A stretch of 64,000 bases of DNA from Methylococcaceae bacterium (GTDB lineage Bacteria > Pseudomonadota > Gammaproteobacteria > Methylococcales > Methylococcaceae): the NCBI GenBank assembly GCA_902810705.1, contig CADDYU010000003.1, forward strand, positions 1-64,000, written 5' to 3'. Of this stretch, positions 26,153 to 40,859 are shown in pieces (position 1 is the stretch's first letter; the number at the start of each line of letters is the position of its first letter). The notes beneath the pieces were generated by a model. It saw only the letters and a list, made by a program, of their open reading frames with translations, was not told the DNA's origin and searched no databases. The position numbers were made by a program, and so were the translations under genes.

Positions 26153-26575
26153 CTAGGCGCGGCCCTTGCGATATTTTTCGAGAGTGCGCAATTGCGTGAT
26201 GGCTTCGGCGAGTTGCGCCTGGGCGCGGGCATAGTCGATCTTGCCCGAAGTGTCCGCAAGCAGTTCTTCGGCCCTGCGCTTCGCTTCTAACGCTGCGGCC
26301 TCATCGATATCCTTGGCACGAATGGCGGTATCGGCCAGGATTGTCACCACATGAGGCTGCACTTCGAGCAAACCGCCCGAAATGTAGAAGGGATGAACTT
26401 CGCCACCACTGACCTTCACGCGAGCCTCCCCGGGCTTTAGCCGGCTGAGAAAAGGCGCGTGCCGCGCGGCGATGCCCACTTCGCCCAATTCGGCCGGAGC
26501 GACCACCAATTCCGCGAGCCCGGAGTAGATTTCCGACTCTGCGCTTACGATATCCACGTGAATCGTCATCGCCAT
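26153..26575 (-). CDS. atpC: ATP synthase epsilon subunit
   Basis: A 140-residue epsilon subunit: N-terminal beta-sandwich (GELGEVGIAARHAPFLSRLKPG) and C-terminal two-helix hairpin. It regulates F1 and couples the rotor to Fo. Last gene of the atpIBEFHAGDC operon, 21 bases after atpD and just before a strong terminator. Confidence 0.96.
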   Translation of the reverse strand: MAMTIHVDIVSAESEIYSGLAELVVAPAELGEVGIAARHAPFLSRLKPGEARVKVSGGEVHPFYISGGLLEVQPHVVTILADTAIRAKDIDEAAALEAKRRAEELLADTSGKIDYARAQAQLAEAITQLRTLEKYRKGRA

Positions 26576-26596
26576 GATGTATCCGTCTCTATTGGA

Positions 26597-28137
<1,541 letters not shown>

Positions 28138-29001
28138 CTAGACCGCCGCCGCACCGCCCACAATTTCCGCAATCTCCTGGGTAATGGCGGCCTGCCGGGC
28201 TTTGTTATAAATCAATTGAAATTCTTTGATCAGCTTGCCGGCATTGTCGGAGGCGCTCTTCATCGCCACCATGCGTGCCGCCTGTTCGCACGCGTTGTTT
28301 TCCACCAATCCCTGGAAAACCAGGGATTCGACGTAGCGGACCAGCAGTTGGTCCAGAACGTCCTTGGCGTCGGGCTCATAGATGTAGTCCCATTGATGCT
28401 GCCGATCTGCCACGATGTCTTCGGTATGGATCGGCAGCAATTGCACCAGCCTCGGCCTCTGAGTCATGGTGTTCACGAACTCGTTGTACAACAGGTGCAC
28501 TTGGTCGACCGTGCCTTCGTTATACTCGTCCAGCAAGACCTTGATTACCCCGATGATGTTTTCAAGGTGCGGCCGATCGCCCAGTTTGGTGGCCTGCGCG
28601 CTTATGTCCGCGCCGATGGAGCTGAAAAACCCGGCGCCTTTCTGGCCGATAATGCCGAAGCGCACGCCAATGTTCTGTTCCGTCCAGCCGCGAATCCGGC
28701 GCAAGGCGAGCCGAAACAGGTTGGCGTTCAACCCGCCGCACAGGCCGCGGTCGGAGGAGATCAGGATGACGCCTACCCGGTTGACGGGCCGCTCGAGGGT
28801 GAACGGATGCTTGTATTCGGGATTGGCGGTCGCCAGATGCTTGATGATTTGCGCAATCTTCCGGGAATAGGGCCGGGTGGCCTGCATTCTTTCCTGAGTC
28901 TTCCGCATCTTGCTGGCGGCCACCATCTCCATGGCCCGAGTGATCTTCTGAGTGTTCTTGATACTCGTGATCTTCAGGCGGATTTCTTTTCCGACGGCCA
29001 T
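28138..29001 (-). CDS. atpG: ATP synthase gamma subunit
   Basis: A 287-residue gamma subunit, the rotating central shaft of F1. It shows the N-terminal coiled-coil start ([22 protein letters not shown]), [11 protein letters not shown], and the C-terminal helix [24 protein letters not shown] (given here by its ends). Ten bases separate it from atpA upstream. Confidence 0.97.
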   Translation of the reverse strand: MAVGKEIRLKITSIKNTQKITRAMEMVAASKMRKTQERMQATRPYSRKIAQIIKHLATANPEYKHPFTLERPVNRVGVILISSDRGLCGGLNANLFRLALRRIRGWTEQNIGVRFGIIGQKGAGFFSSIGADISAQATKLGDRPHLENIIGVIKVLLDEYNEGTVDQVHLLYNEFVNTMTQRPRLVQLLPIHTEDIVADRQHQWDYIYEPDAKDVLDQLLVRYVESLVFQGLVENNACEQAARMVAMKSASDNAGKLIKEFQLIYNKARQAAITQEIAEIVGGAAAV

Positions 29002-29010
29002 TGCTTTGCC

Positions 29011-30552
<1,542 letters not shown>

Positions 30553-30567
30553 GATTCTTTACTCGCT

Positions 30568-31104
30568 CTAATTCCAGAGTCTTTTTGCCAATCGCTCGAT
30601 TTGGCCGCGCACCGAGGCGTCGATGACCCGATCGCCGGCTCGGATGTGAACCCCGCCGATCAAGCGGCTGTCGATGGTCACCCGCAGCCGGGCCTGCTTG
30701 CGCAAAACCCGCTCAAGCACCGATTCCAGCAATCTCCACTCGTAGTCTTCAAGAGGAAACGCCGTGGTCACCTCGACTTCGATGTAACCCTCGGCATCGG
30801 CTTTGTATTGCCCGAATAGTTCGGTAATTTGCTTGACCAGACTCAAGCGATGATTTTGGATCAACAGGCGAACGAAATTTTCCGCCTCCGAGTCGAGTCG
30901 GTCCCGGCAAAGTTCGAGGAAGGCCGCCGTGAAGTCCTCCCGCTTGACTTTAGGATTCGCCGCGGCCTGCGCTATCCGCTGATCACTCAGAACCGCCGAC
31001 AGAAAAGCGAGTTCGTCAGCCCATTTATCGGTTGTTCCAGTTTCTTGGGCTCGTTCGTAAATCGCAACGGCATAAGGCCTGGCCAGTGTCATGAGTTCGC
31101 TCAT
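30568..31104 (-). CDS. atpH: ATP synthase delta subunit
   Basis: A 178-residue delta subunit linking F1 to the b stalk: N-terminal helical bundle (ARPYAVAIYERAQ) and C-terminal part with VTIDSRLIGGVHIRAGDRVID. It overlaps the atpF stop by one base (TGATG), which indicates coupling. Confidence 0.96.
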   Translation of the reverse strand: MSELMTLARPYAVAIYERAQETGTTDKWADELAFLSAVLSDQRIAQAAANPKVKREDFTAAFLELCRDRLDSEAENFVRLLIQNHRLSLVKQITELFGQYKADAEGYIEVEVTTAFPLEDYEWRLLESVLERVLRKQARLRVTIDSRLIGGVHIRAGDRVIDASVRGQIERLAKRLWN

Positions 31105-31583
31105 CAGGCTTGACCCAGCTTGTTACCGAGATTCTGGATAATGTCCGCGTGTTTGTTCCGATCGACTTCCTGTTGCAGGATTTGTTCAGCGGCGCTGATC
31201 GCCAAGGCCGAGACCTGTTGACGCAGATCCTCCTTAGCCTTTTGAATTTCGCGCTCGATTTCGGCCTGGGCGGCGGCAATGATCCGCTCGCCTTCCTCCT
31301 TAGCCGCTTGCTTGGATTCCTCGGCTAACTCACCGGCCCGCTTTTGCGCAAGACCGACGATATCCGCTGCCTGTTCCTTGGCTTCCCGCAGTAAAGTGGT
31401 CGCGCGCTTTTCGGCCAACTCCATCTCGTGCTTGCCCTTTTCGGCGGCCGCAAGGCCATCGGCGATCTTCTTCTTGCGTTCTTCCAAGGCTTGCAATAAA
31501 GGTGGCCACACGTACTTCATGGTGAACCACACCAGCAGCGTGAAAGTGATCATTTGGCCGATCAGAGTGGCGTTAATATTCAC
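31104..31583 (-). CDS. atpF: ATP synthase b subunit
   Basis: A 159-residue b subunit: one N-terminal membrane helix (about 5-25, [18 protein letters not shown]) and a long charged, coiled-coil stalk. The [21 protein letters not shown]-type repeats mark the dimerisation part. It lies 50 bases after atpE. Confidence 0.96.
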   Translation of the reverse strand: MNINATLIGQMITFTLLVWFTMKYVWPPLLQALEERKKKIADGLAAAEKGKHEMELAEKRATTLLREAKEQAADIVGLAQKRAGELAEESKQAAKEEGERIIAAAQAEIEREIQKAKEDLRQQVSALAISAAEQILQQEVDRNKHADIIQNLGNKLGQA

Positions 31584-31633
31584 GGCGCTTTCCTCTTACA
31601 AATGCTTAGCCACGGACCCTATCGACAGCGAAA

Positions 31634-31918
<285 letters not shown>

Positions 31919-31955
31919 TTATAACGAGAGCAAGTTAACGAAAAAGGTTCGGGAT

Positions 31956-33141
<1,186 letters not shown>

Positions 33142-33193
33142 AAATACTGTCAAATAGTAACAGGCAAGGCTGCGAAGATCAATGACTAAAACA

Positions 33194-34042
33194 TCATTGC
33201 AGACGGCCGAGCACGCCTTCCAATTGATCCAGGCTGTCGTACTGGATGATGATCTGGCCAGCGCCCGCCTTGCCGTGACGGATGAAGACGGCGGCGCCAA
33301 TGCGGCCGGAAATGTCTTCCTCCAGGCGCCGGATGTCGGGGTCTTTCTCCAGCGTCTGTCGGGGCACTTTTTGCCCCGCTCGCAACGCCTGCACGAGCAC
33401 TTCCGTGGCTCTCACGGTGAGTTTTCTCGCGGCGATCTTGGCGGCGACGGAAGCTTGCTGCTCGGGACTCAAACCCAACAAGGCCCGGGCGTGTCCCATC
33501 TCGATCGCGCCGGCCAGAAGCAGCCGTTTCGCCTCCGGATGAAGCTCGTTGAGCCGCAGCAGATTGGTGATCGTTGCCCGCGATTTGCCTACTGCATCGG
33601 CCAGCTGCTGATGGGTCATCCCGTACTCATCGACCAGACGCTTGAGCGCCTCCGCTTCCTCCAGAGGATTCAGATCCTCCCGCTGGATATTCTCGATCAA
33701 GGCGATGGCGAGTGCGGCCTGGTCCGACACCTCCCGGACGATCACCGGCAGATCGTGCAGACCCGCCAATTGAGCGGCGCGCCAGCGGCGCTCCCCGGCG
33801 ATGATTTCATAGCGGCCGTCATCGACCTCGCGGGCCACGAGGGGCTGAACGACGCCCTGAGCGCTGATGGAATCCGCTAGCTCCCGAAGCCGGGTGGGAT
33901 CGATATCCTTGCGGGGCTGAAAACGACCGGGCTTCAGCCGTTCTATGGCCAGGGTTTTCAGCTTCTCGGAAGTCGTATCCAGCTTGGCGCCGCCCAACAA
34001 GGCGTCGAGACCGCGGCCAAGTCCTCTCTTTTTAGGGTTCAT
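33194..34042 (-). CDS. parB: Chromosome-partitioning protein ParB
   Basis: A 282-residue ParB/Spo0J. It has the N-terminal GLGRGLDALLG leader, the CTP-binding domain motifs (LVAREVDDGRYEIIAGERRWRAA region, with GERRWRAA as the core; ENIQREDLNPLEEA), the HTH (TIDQ-like GMTHQQLADAVGKSRATITN) and the C-terminal dimer domain. It binds parS near the origin. With parA, rsmG and mnmG upstream it forms the usual origin-proximal block, although I find no clear oriC or full-consensus parS here. Confidence 0.96.
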   Translation of the reverse strand: MNPKKRGLGRGLDALLGGAKLDTTSEKLKTLAIERLKPGRFQPRKDIDPTRLRELADSISAQGVVQPLVAREVDDGRYEIIAGERRWRAAQLAGLHDLPVIVREVSDQAALAIALIENIQREDLNPLEEAEALKRLVDEYGMTHQQLADAVGKSRATITNLLRLNELHPEAKRLLLAGAIEMGHARALLGLSPEQQASVAAKIAARKLTVRATEVLVQALRAGQKVPRQTLEKDPDIRRLEEDISGRIGAAVFIRHGKAGAGQIIIQYDSLDQLEGVLGRLQ

Positions 34043-34116
34043 AGATTAATTTGAAGGATCCGGTGGAAGAACTTCATTTAAGGAGACCATGTTCTCTTTT
34101 CCTAGGGAAGGAAGGA

Positions 34117-34899
34117 TCAGGCCGCCGTTTGGGACTTCTGATTACGGCGCACGATCTCTCCGGCAAGGGCTAGATAGGCGAGCGCTCCCTTGGAGGACTT
34201 GTCGTATTTCATGACCGGCAGGCCGTGGCTGGGTGCTTCCGCCAGCCGGATGTTGCGGGGAATCACGGTGCGGAGCACCTGGTCGCTGAAATGCTCGACC
34301 AGTTGTTCCGAGACTTCCGCGGCCAGCCGGCTGCGAGTATCGTGCATCGTGCGGAGAAGCCCCTCGATCCGGAGCTCCGGATTGACCGTTTCGCGGATAT
34401 TGCGCAAGGTATCCATCAAATCCGACAGCCCCTCCAACGCATAATACTCGCACTGCATCGGGATCAGCACGCTGTCGGCGGCCACGAGGGCGTTGAGGGT
34501 CAGGATGTTCAGCGAAGGCGGACAATCGATGATGACAAACTGATATTCAGAACGGCAACTCGCGAGAGTTTCGGCCAGCACCCGCTCTCGATTCTTCCGC
34601 TGCATCAATTCCACCTGCGCGGCGGTGAGATCGGAATTTCCAGGCAAGAGGTCCAACCCGATGTCGGCGAGAGGAATGATGGCCTCGCGAGCCGCCGCTT
34701 GTCCTGCCAATACTTCGTAGGCCGACAACGACAGGGCTTTCTTGTCCACACCACAGCCCATGGTGGTATTGCCTTGGGGATCGAGGTCTATCAGAAGGAC
34801 CCGATGCCGGATCGCCGCCAGGGAGGCAGCCAGGTTAATGCTCGTGGTGGTCTTACCCACGCCGCCTTTTTGATTGGCTACCGCAATGATCTTGCCCAT
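34117..34899 (-). CDS. parA: Chromosome-partitioning ATPase ParA/Soj
   Basis: A 260-residue ParA-type ATPase with the deviant Walker A KGGVGKTT at residues 10-17 and DLDPQGN; the start at 34899 has GAGAG four bases upstream. It moves ParB-parS complexes during segregation. It follows rsmG by five bases and precedes parB by 74. Confidence 0.96.
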   Translation of the reverse strand: MGKIIAVANQKGGVGKTTTSINLAASLAAIRHRVLLIDLDPQGNTTMGCGVDKKALSLSAYEVLAGQAAAREAIIPLADIGLDLLPGNSDLTAAQVELMQRKNRERVLAETLASCRSEYQFVIIDCPPSLNILTLNALVAADSVLIPMQCEYYALEGLSDLMDTLRNIRETVNPELRIEGLLRTMHDTRSRLAAEVSEQLVEHFSDQVLRTVIPRNIRLAEAPSHGLPVMKYDKSSKGALAYLALAGEIVRRNQKSQTAA

Positions 34900-34904
34900 C
34901 GCTC

Positions 34905-35527
34905 TCAACCGGTCGTGATTTCGATCAGATGCCGTTCGGTGGTCAGGCCCGGAATGGTCAGGCGGTGAATCCGAACGGGATGATGAAGTTGTTCGATTTC
35001 TTCTCGGGGCAGCCGCCCTTTCTGCGCCAGAATTTTACCGTGGGGCGCCAAGAGGCGCGCTGTCATCGCAAAAATCTTCTCGAGGCTGGCAACCGCCCGA
35101 GTGAGCACGGTATCGAACCCGCATTCGGGTCGGTATTGTTCCACTCGCGCCGTCACGACGTCCACGTTTTTCAATCCCAACTCGATGACCGCCTGTTGCA
35201 CGAAGCGAGTCTTCTTGGCATGGCTGTCCAGCAGCACAAAGCGTTTATCCTGGCTGACGATCGCCAAGGGAATGCCGGGCAAGCCTGCGCCGGTGCCCAC
35301 GTCGAGAATCGAATCGCCGTGGAGATGAGGCCAAAGGGTGAGGCTGTCCAGGAGGTGAAGATCCACCGCGGCCTTGGGGTCGCGGATCGCGGTGAGATTG
35401 TAGGCGCGGCTCCATTTCTCTAGCAAAGCCAGGAAGGCGAGCAAGCGTTCCCGTACTTCCAATGAATTCGGCACGCCCAAGGCGGTCATGCCTTCCTTCA
35501 ATCGCCCACTGAGTATGTCCGCGTCGT

Positions 35528-35531
<4 letters not shown>
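34905..35531 (-). CDS. rsmG: 16S rRNA m7G527 methyltransferase RsmG
   Basis: A 208-residue SAM-dependent methyltransferase that methylates G527 of 16S rRNA. Motif I is [30 protein letters not shown] is the family N-terminal motif. The listed start is TTG 35531, overlapping the mnmG stop by four bases; ATG 35489 has a better ribosome site (AAGGA) but would shorten the N-terminal helix. Loss of this gene gives low-level streptomycin resistance in other bacteria. Confidence 0.95.
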
Positions 35532-37402
<1,871 letters not shown>

Positions 37403-37748
37403 GGACTGAAGCGCTCAAAGGCACTGGCTGAAAGCTTTGAACCAAAGGGCGTATAGCTTACACCATTGAAAACCAAAGCAGTATGGTCGGCTCCGGCTCC
37501 CGCCGAGGACATGCCGGCGCTGATAGCGATGCTTTGGCATTCTACCAGGGCGCCCCGAACGAGAGGACACTCGCCGGATTCCTGCGCCAATGGCCTCGAA
37601 AAGGTCAAACAATAAGGCAAGCTCAGAATTTTTGACTTGCGCAAGATGCTCCGCCAAGTCCGCCAAAGGGCACCGGACGCTCTGGTGAGGCTTCGATGCT
37701 CAATCTAGAAAAACTCTAAATCCCATTAGCTCGAATAAGGAGATGAAG
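37403..37748. other. Intergenic region upstream of mnmG
   Basis: 346 bases between divergent genes. I looked for DnaA boxes (TTATCCACA) because oriC can lie near mnmG, and saw none. One plus-strand frame near 37510-37624 reads DSDALAFYQGAPNERTL and ends in a stop; it faintly recalls an acetyltransferase end, but it is too short to call a gene. Confidence 0.4.
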
Positions 37749-37946
37749 ATGGATGACGAAAGAAAACAGCAACCCGCCCCTTCCGCTTCCCATTGGGTTT
37801 GGAATCGGCTGACCGAAAAAAGCACCTGGAGCGGCATCAGCCTGATCGTGATTTGTAGCCTGGTGCTCTTGGGCCTGCCGATCGTCAAGGCGCTGGCTTG
37901 GTTGGGCTTGCTGTATGGAATCTACTCGACCTTCTCGGCGGATTAG
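37749..37946 (+). CDS. Small membrane protein of unknown function
   Basis: A 65-residue protein: a polar N-terminus (about 25 residues, MDDERKQQPAPS) followed by one long or two short hydrophobic segments (ISLIVICSLVLLGLP and ALAWLGLLYGIY). The ATG at 37749 stands six bases after AAGGAG; an ATG two codons earlier is too close to that site. It is a single gene between mnmG and the di-heme cytochrome. I do not recognise the family. Confidence 0.65.
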   Translation: MDDERKQQPAPSASHWVWNRLTEKSTWSGISLIVICSLVLLGLPIVKALAWLGLLYGIYSTFSAD

Positions 37947-38085
37947 CGTCGGATAGTTCTCGATTCAGGGACGCTGACCGCTATAATCTTACATCCTATT
38001 GCCGGTTAGGCTGGGCGCCCGTCTGATGTCATCGGTCTGATGCTGTGTGACCGAGGCGTTATGGCGCGTCGTCTGGCCGAACAGA

Positions 38086-38117
38086 AGGCGCAAATCCGTA
38101 ATTTAAGACTTGCGCCT
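38086..38117. terminator. Candidate bidirectional hairpin terminator
   Basis: AGGCGCAAATC and GACTTGCGCCT form an 11-base stem with one mismatch and a ten-base loop. It lies between two convergent genes, but no T tract follows on either side. Confidence 0.33.
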
Positions 38118-38145
38118 CCTCTCCATAGCTTCGCCGAAGAATTCT

Positions 38146-39702
38146 TTACTGTTCTTTGAGCCACAGGATCAGGGCTTCTCTATCCTGCTCGGAGAGCGCC
38201 GCGCCATAGTGATGTCCGTGGTTCTCGATCGCATCGTCACACAACACCGCGCCGGTCACGGGATCGCGACTGAAGACCAAGGTTAATGGCGTGCCGGCCG
38301 GGAATGGCCCGACCGCGACGGGCAAGGTATTGACCTTAGGCGAGCGGGACGGGGAAAGCAGCTCCCGCATGGCGGCCTCATAAGCCAAGGCGCGCTCTTC
38401 GGGCAAGGCGTTCGCCGAGGACGGGAAGCCGACCGAATGATTGTGCAAGAAAGGCGTCGTTGCCCAGGCCGCGGCCAGCGGCACCGTGCGATAGCCTTTT
38501 CCCTGCGCAGCCGCCCGCGCCTTATAAACCGACGAGGAAAATGCAGCCCACAGGTGGTCTTCCTGCCACTGCGAGGTCAGGGCCCGGCATTCGTTGGTGA
38601 CGTTCACGGGATCTTTTAAGGGATTTCCGTCCTCGACGAACAGCGTGATCTTGTCGTTGGAGAGCACCCGCCGGGTTTTGCCCTGCATCCGGTGACAGGA
38701 CGCGCAGTTTTCCTTAAAAACTTTGCCTCCGCGCACGAAGCTGGCTCGATCCGCCGGGTGTCCAGGAAATTTCGGCGCCTTGACCGAACGGAGAAAATTC
38801 ACCAGATCCCGGAGATCCCGCTCGGGCGGAAGACAATTGCTGGCGCGGCATTGCTCGAGATTGATGGCCGTTCCGCTCGCGAGCGGCTGCTCCACGCATT
38901 CGGTGAAGCAAGCGCCGATGTTGGTATAGACGCGCTCTGCGGCGCGCTCCCCGCCCAAATCGTCCTCGCCGCCCTGCCCCATCCGCAATTGGCGCTCATG
39001 CGTACCCACGCTGAACGTCGGGCGCTGCCGCAGCTGCCAGATCGGCGTGATCGCGCTGGGATTCATGATGTCGTCATTGAACAGGGCGGTCGTGTCCACC
39101 GTACCGTCCGGCCAGGCTTCGAACATAAACCGGAGCGGGTGGGTCGAAGGCAGATTCGCGGCGATGAACTTTCCGGCCTTTAGGTAGGAGTTGCCGATCG
39201 TCGGGTGGAGATTGTCCCATGCGGGATTATTGACATCCTGCGGCGGATTGAGCGGGTCGAAGCCGATATGGCACGAGGCGCAGGAAATACCGTAAATCGT
39301 CCGCCCTTCGGGCGCGCGAAACTGGCGAATGCCGACGACGCCGGTGGCGTTTGGATCGGAACAAAGGTCGCTGCCACCTTGAGGATTGGCCGTGCAATCG
39401 GGATCGTTGATCGTGCCCCAAGTCTGAAACCGCTGGCTTCGAGGCGTCGTGAGCACATTCTCGAAACCGACCGGAATCACCGCTCTTCTGGAGCCGATTT
39501 GGACGCCTTGAGTGGCAAGGATGTCGAAGAACTTTTCTCCGCCGTAAGTATTCTTGAGCCAGATCTCCCGGCCTCGCGCCACTGAACTTTTATTGAATGT
39601 CAAGGCTTCGCTCGCGGGGTCAATCTGTGCAGTTTCCTTGGCGTAGGCCATAACGGAATAAAGAGCGAGCCCTAACGACACACCTCGCATGATCGATATC
39701 AT
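38146..39702 (-). CDS. Exported di-heme c-type cytochrome, RoxA-like family
   Basis: A 518-residue protein with a signal peptide (cleavage near residue 21, VMAYAKE) and two CASCH heme sites at 141-145 and 333-337. The INDPDC segment near 99-103 and the overall size and heme spacing recall the RoxA/rubber-oxygenase branch of MauG-like cytochromes rather than the 330-residue cytochrome c peroxidases. RoxA-type enzymes cleave polyisoprene, but many relatives have no known substrate, so an oxidative role is only inferred. Four extra Cys between the hemes (about 265-290) may form disulfides. AGGAG lies six bases before the ATG at 39702. No neighbouring gene indicates the substrate. Confidence 0.78.
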   Translation of the reverse strand: MISIMRGVSLGLALYSVMAYAKETAQIDPASEALTFNKSSVARGREIWLKNTYGGEKFFDILATQGVQIGSRRAVIPVGFENVLTTPRSQRFQTWGTINDPDCTANPQGGSDLCSDPNATGVVGIRQFRAPEGRTIYGISCASCHIGFDPLNPPQDVNNPAWDNLHPTIGNSYLKAGKFIAANLPSTHPLRFMFEAWPDGTVDTTALFNDDIMNPSAITPIWQLRQRPTFSVGTHERQLRMGQGGEDDLGGERAAERVYTNIGACFTECVEQPLASGTAINLEQCRASNCLPPERDLRDLVNFLRSVKAPKFPGHPADRASFVRGGKVFKENCASCHRMQGKTRRVLSNDKITLFVEDGNPLKDPVNVTNECRALTSQWQEDHLWAAFSSSVYKARAAAQGKGYRTVPLAAAWATTPFLHNHSVGFPSSANALPEERALAYEAAMRELLSPSRSPKVNTLPVAVGPFPAGTPLTLVFSRDPVTGAVLCDDAIENHGHHYGAALSEQDREALILWLKEQ

Positions 39703-40153
39703 GGGATTCTCCTGATCAGTTACCGGTTTTTTCTCTGTTTCCCCGGTACAGGCTGTCGTTGCCAAAACTATCCAAGGCGTTGTTTCACGGATCGGGCACT
39801 TTAGAAGCCCATCCAAGCCGGGCTCTGCAGAAAAGCCAATGTCCCCACTTTGAAACTCATCTGTATGAATAAGGATATAACCCAAAGCAGCGAAGCCCTT
39901 AACCGAGCTTCTACTTAGGTGGATTATTCTGCGAATCGTTCCACTTAGGACTAAAGCCTTGTAGAAGATAGATCATCCAATAGACACAAGCAGACTCGCC
40001 GAGGGATTCGGGAACACCAATCCACGAGAGTGAGGACTTACCTTAATCTCGTTGTTCGTCCTGAATGCCCTCACGGGAAATAGCCTTTGGACGACTACGG
40101 AGAGGGATTAGGGCGCAGAGAGCGCTGAGCATGTCCAGCGCTCTCTGGGGGAA
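39703..40153. other. Intergenic region with a hairpin at its right end
   Basis: 451 bases between the carbonic anhydrase stop and the di-heme cytochrome start. Except for the hairpin at 40116-40147 and a one-sided parS-like TGTTTCACG near 39780, I see nothing with support. Confidence 0.4.
40116..40147 (-). terminator. Hairpin behind the carbonic anhydrase gene
   Basis: CAGAGAGCGCTG pairs perfectly with CAGCGCTCTCTG (12 bp, eight-base loop), six bases after the carbonic anhydrase stop. A T tract is missing, so termination efficiency is unclear. Confidence 0.5.
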
Positions 40154-40792
40154 CTATTCGTCGTCGAACTGATAAATCGAGCTGATCATGCTGCCGGGCG
40201 GCAAGGTGATGAGTTCCTTGATTACCCCGTCGTTCAGCCCATACACCCAGCCGTGCAGGGTGGGCCTGTGTTCGTGCTTCCAGGCGTGCTGGATGAGGGA
40301 GGTATGGGCCAGATTGTAAACCTGCTCGATGACATTGAGCTCCACCAATCGGTGCACCCGCTCGTCCTCGGTGGCGAGCGATTCAAGTTCCGTCTGGTGG
40401 AAGCGATAGACGTCCTTGATATGCTTGAGCCATTTGTTGATGATGACGAGGTCGGGATCCTGCTTCTTGAGCGCCGCCTTGACGCCGCCGCAGTTGTAAT
40501 GCCCGCAGACGATCACGTGGCTAACCTTGAGCACATCTACGGCGTACTGCAATACGCTCAGGCTGTTGAAGTCGGTCGTGATGACCTGGTTGGCGATGTT
40601 TCGGTGCACGAACATCTCGCCGGGCTGGGCGTTGACGATAATCTCGGCGGGAACGCGGCTGTCCGAGCAGCCGATCCACAGGAAGTCCGGGGTCTGGTCG
40701 TTGGCCATCCGCTTGAAGAATTCCGGCTCCTTAACGAGCTTATCCTCGGCCCAGGCTCTGTTTTCCAACAATAATCTTTCAAAAGGCTTCAT
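40154..40792 (-). CDS. can: Beta-class carbonic anhydrase
   Basis: A 212-residue beta carbonic anhydrase interconverting CO2 and bicarbonate. Zinc ligands are Cys42, His98 and Cys101 (GCSDSR and CGHYNCGG), with the Asp44-Arg46 dyad. It resembles E. coli Can (YadF). It lies 67 bases after the SulP transporter gene in the same direction, so the two are probably an operon that takes up or balances bicarbonate. Confidence 0.95.
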   Translation of the reverse strand: MKPFERLLLENRAWAEDKLVKEPEFFKRMANDQTPDFLWIGCSDSRVPAEIIVNAQPGEMFVHRNIANQVITTDFNSLSVLQYAVDVLKVSHVIVCGHYNCGGVKAALKKQDPDLVIINKWLKHIKDVYRFHQTELESLATEDERVHRLVELNVIEQVYNLAHTSLIQHAWKHEHRPTLHGWVYGLNDGVIKELITLPPGSMISSIYQFDDE

Positions 40793-40859
40793 GACGACCT
40801 CAAGTTTTAGGGGCTATTGCTGAGGAATGCTGCGCTTGAGCTGTCCCGTGGGCGGGAAC

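Noticed and set aside
37510-37624. Possible acetyltransferase (GNAT) remnant
   Set aside because: Only the segment DSDALAFYQ recalls the family; there is no further support.
39775-39795. parS half-site TGTTTCACG
   Set aside because: Only one arm matches; the other arm (GATCGGGC) does not.
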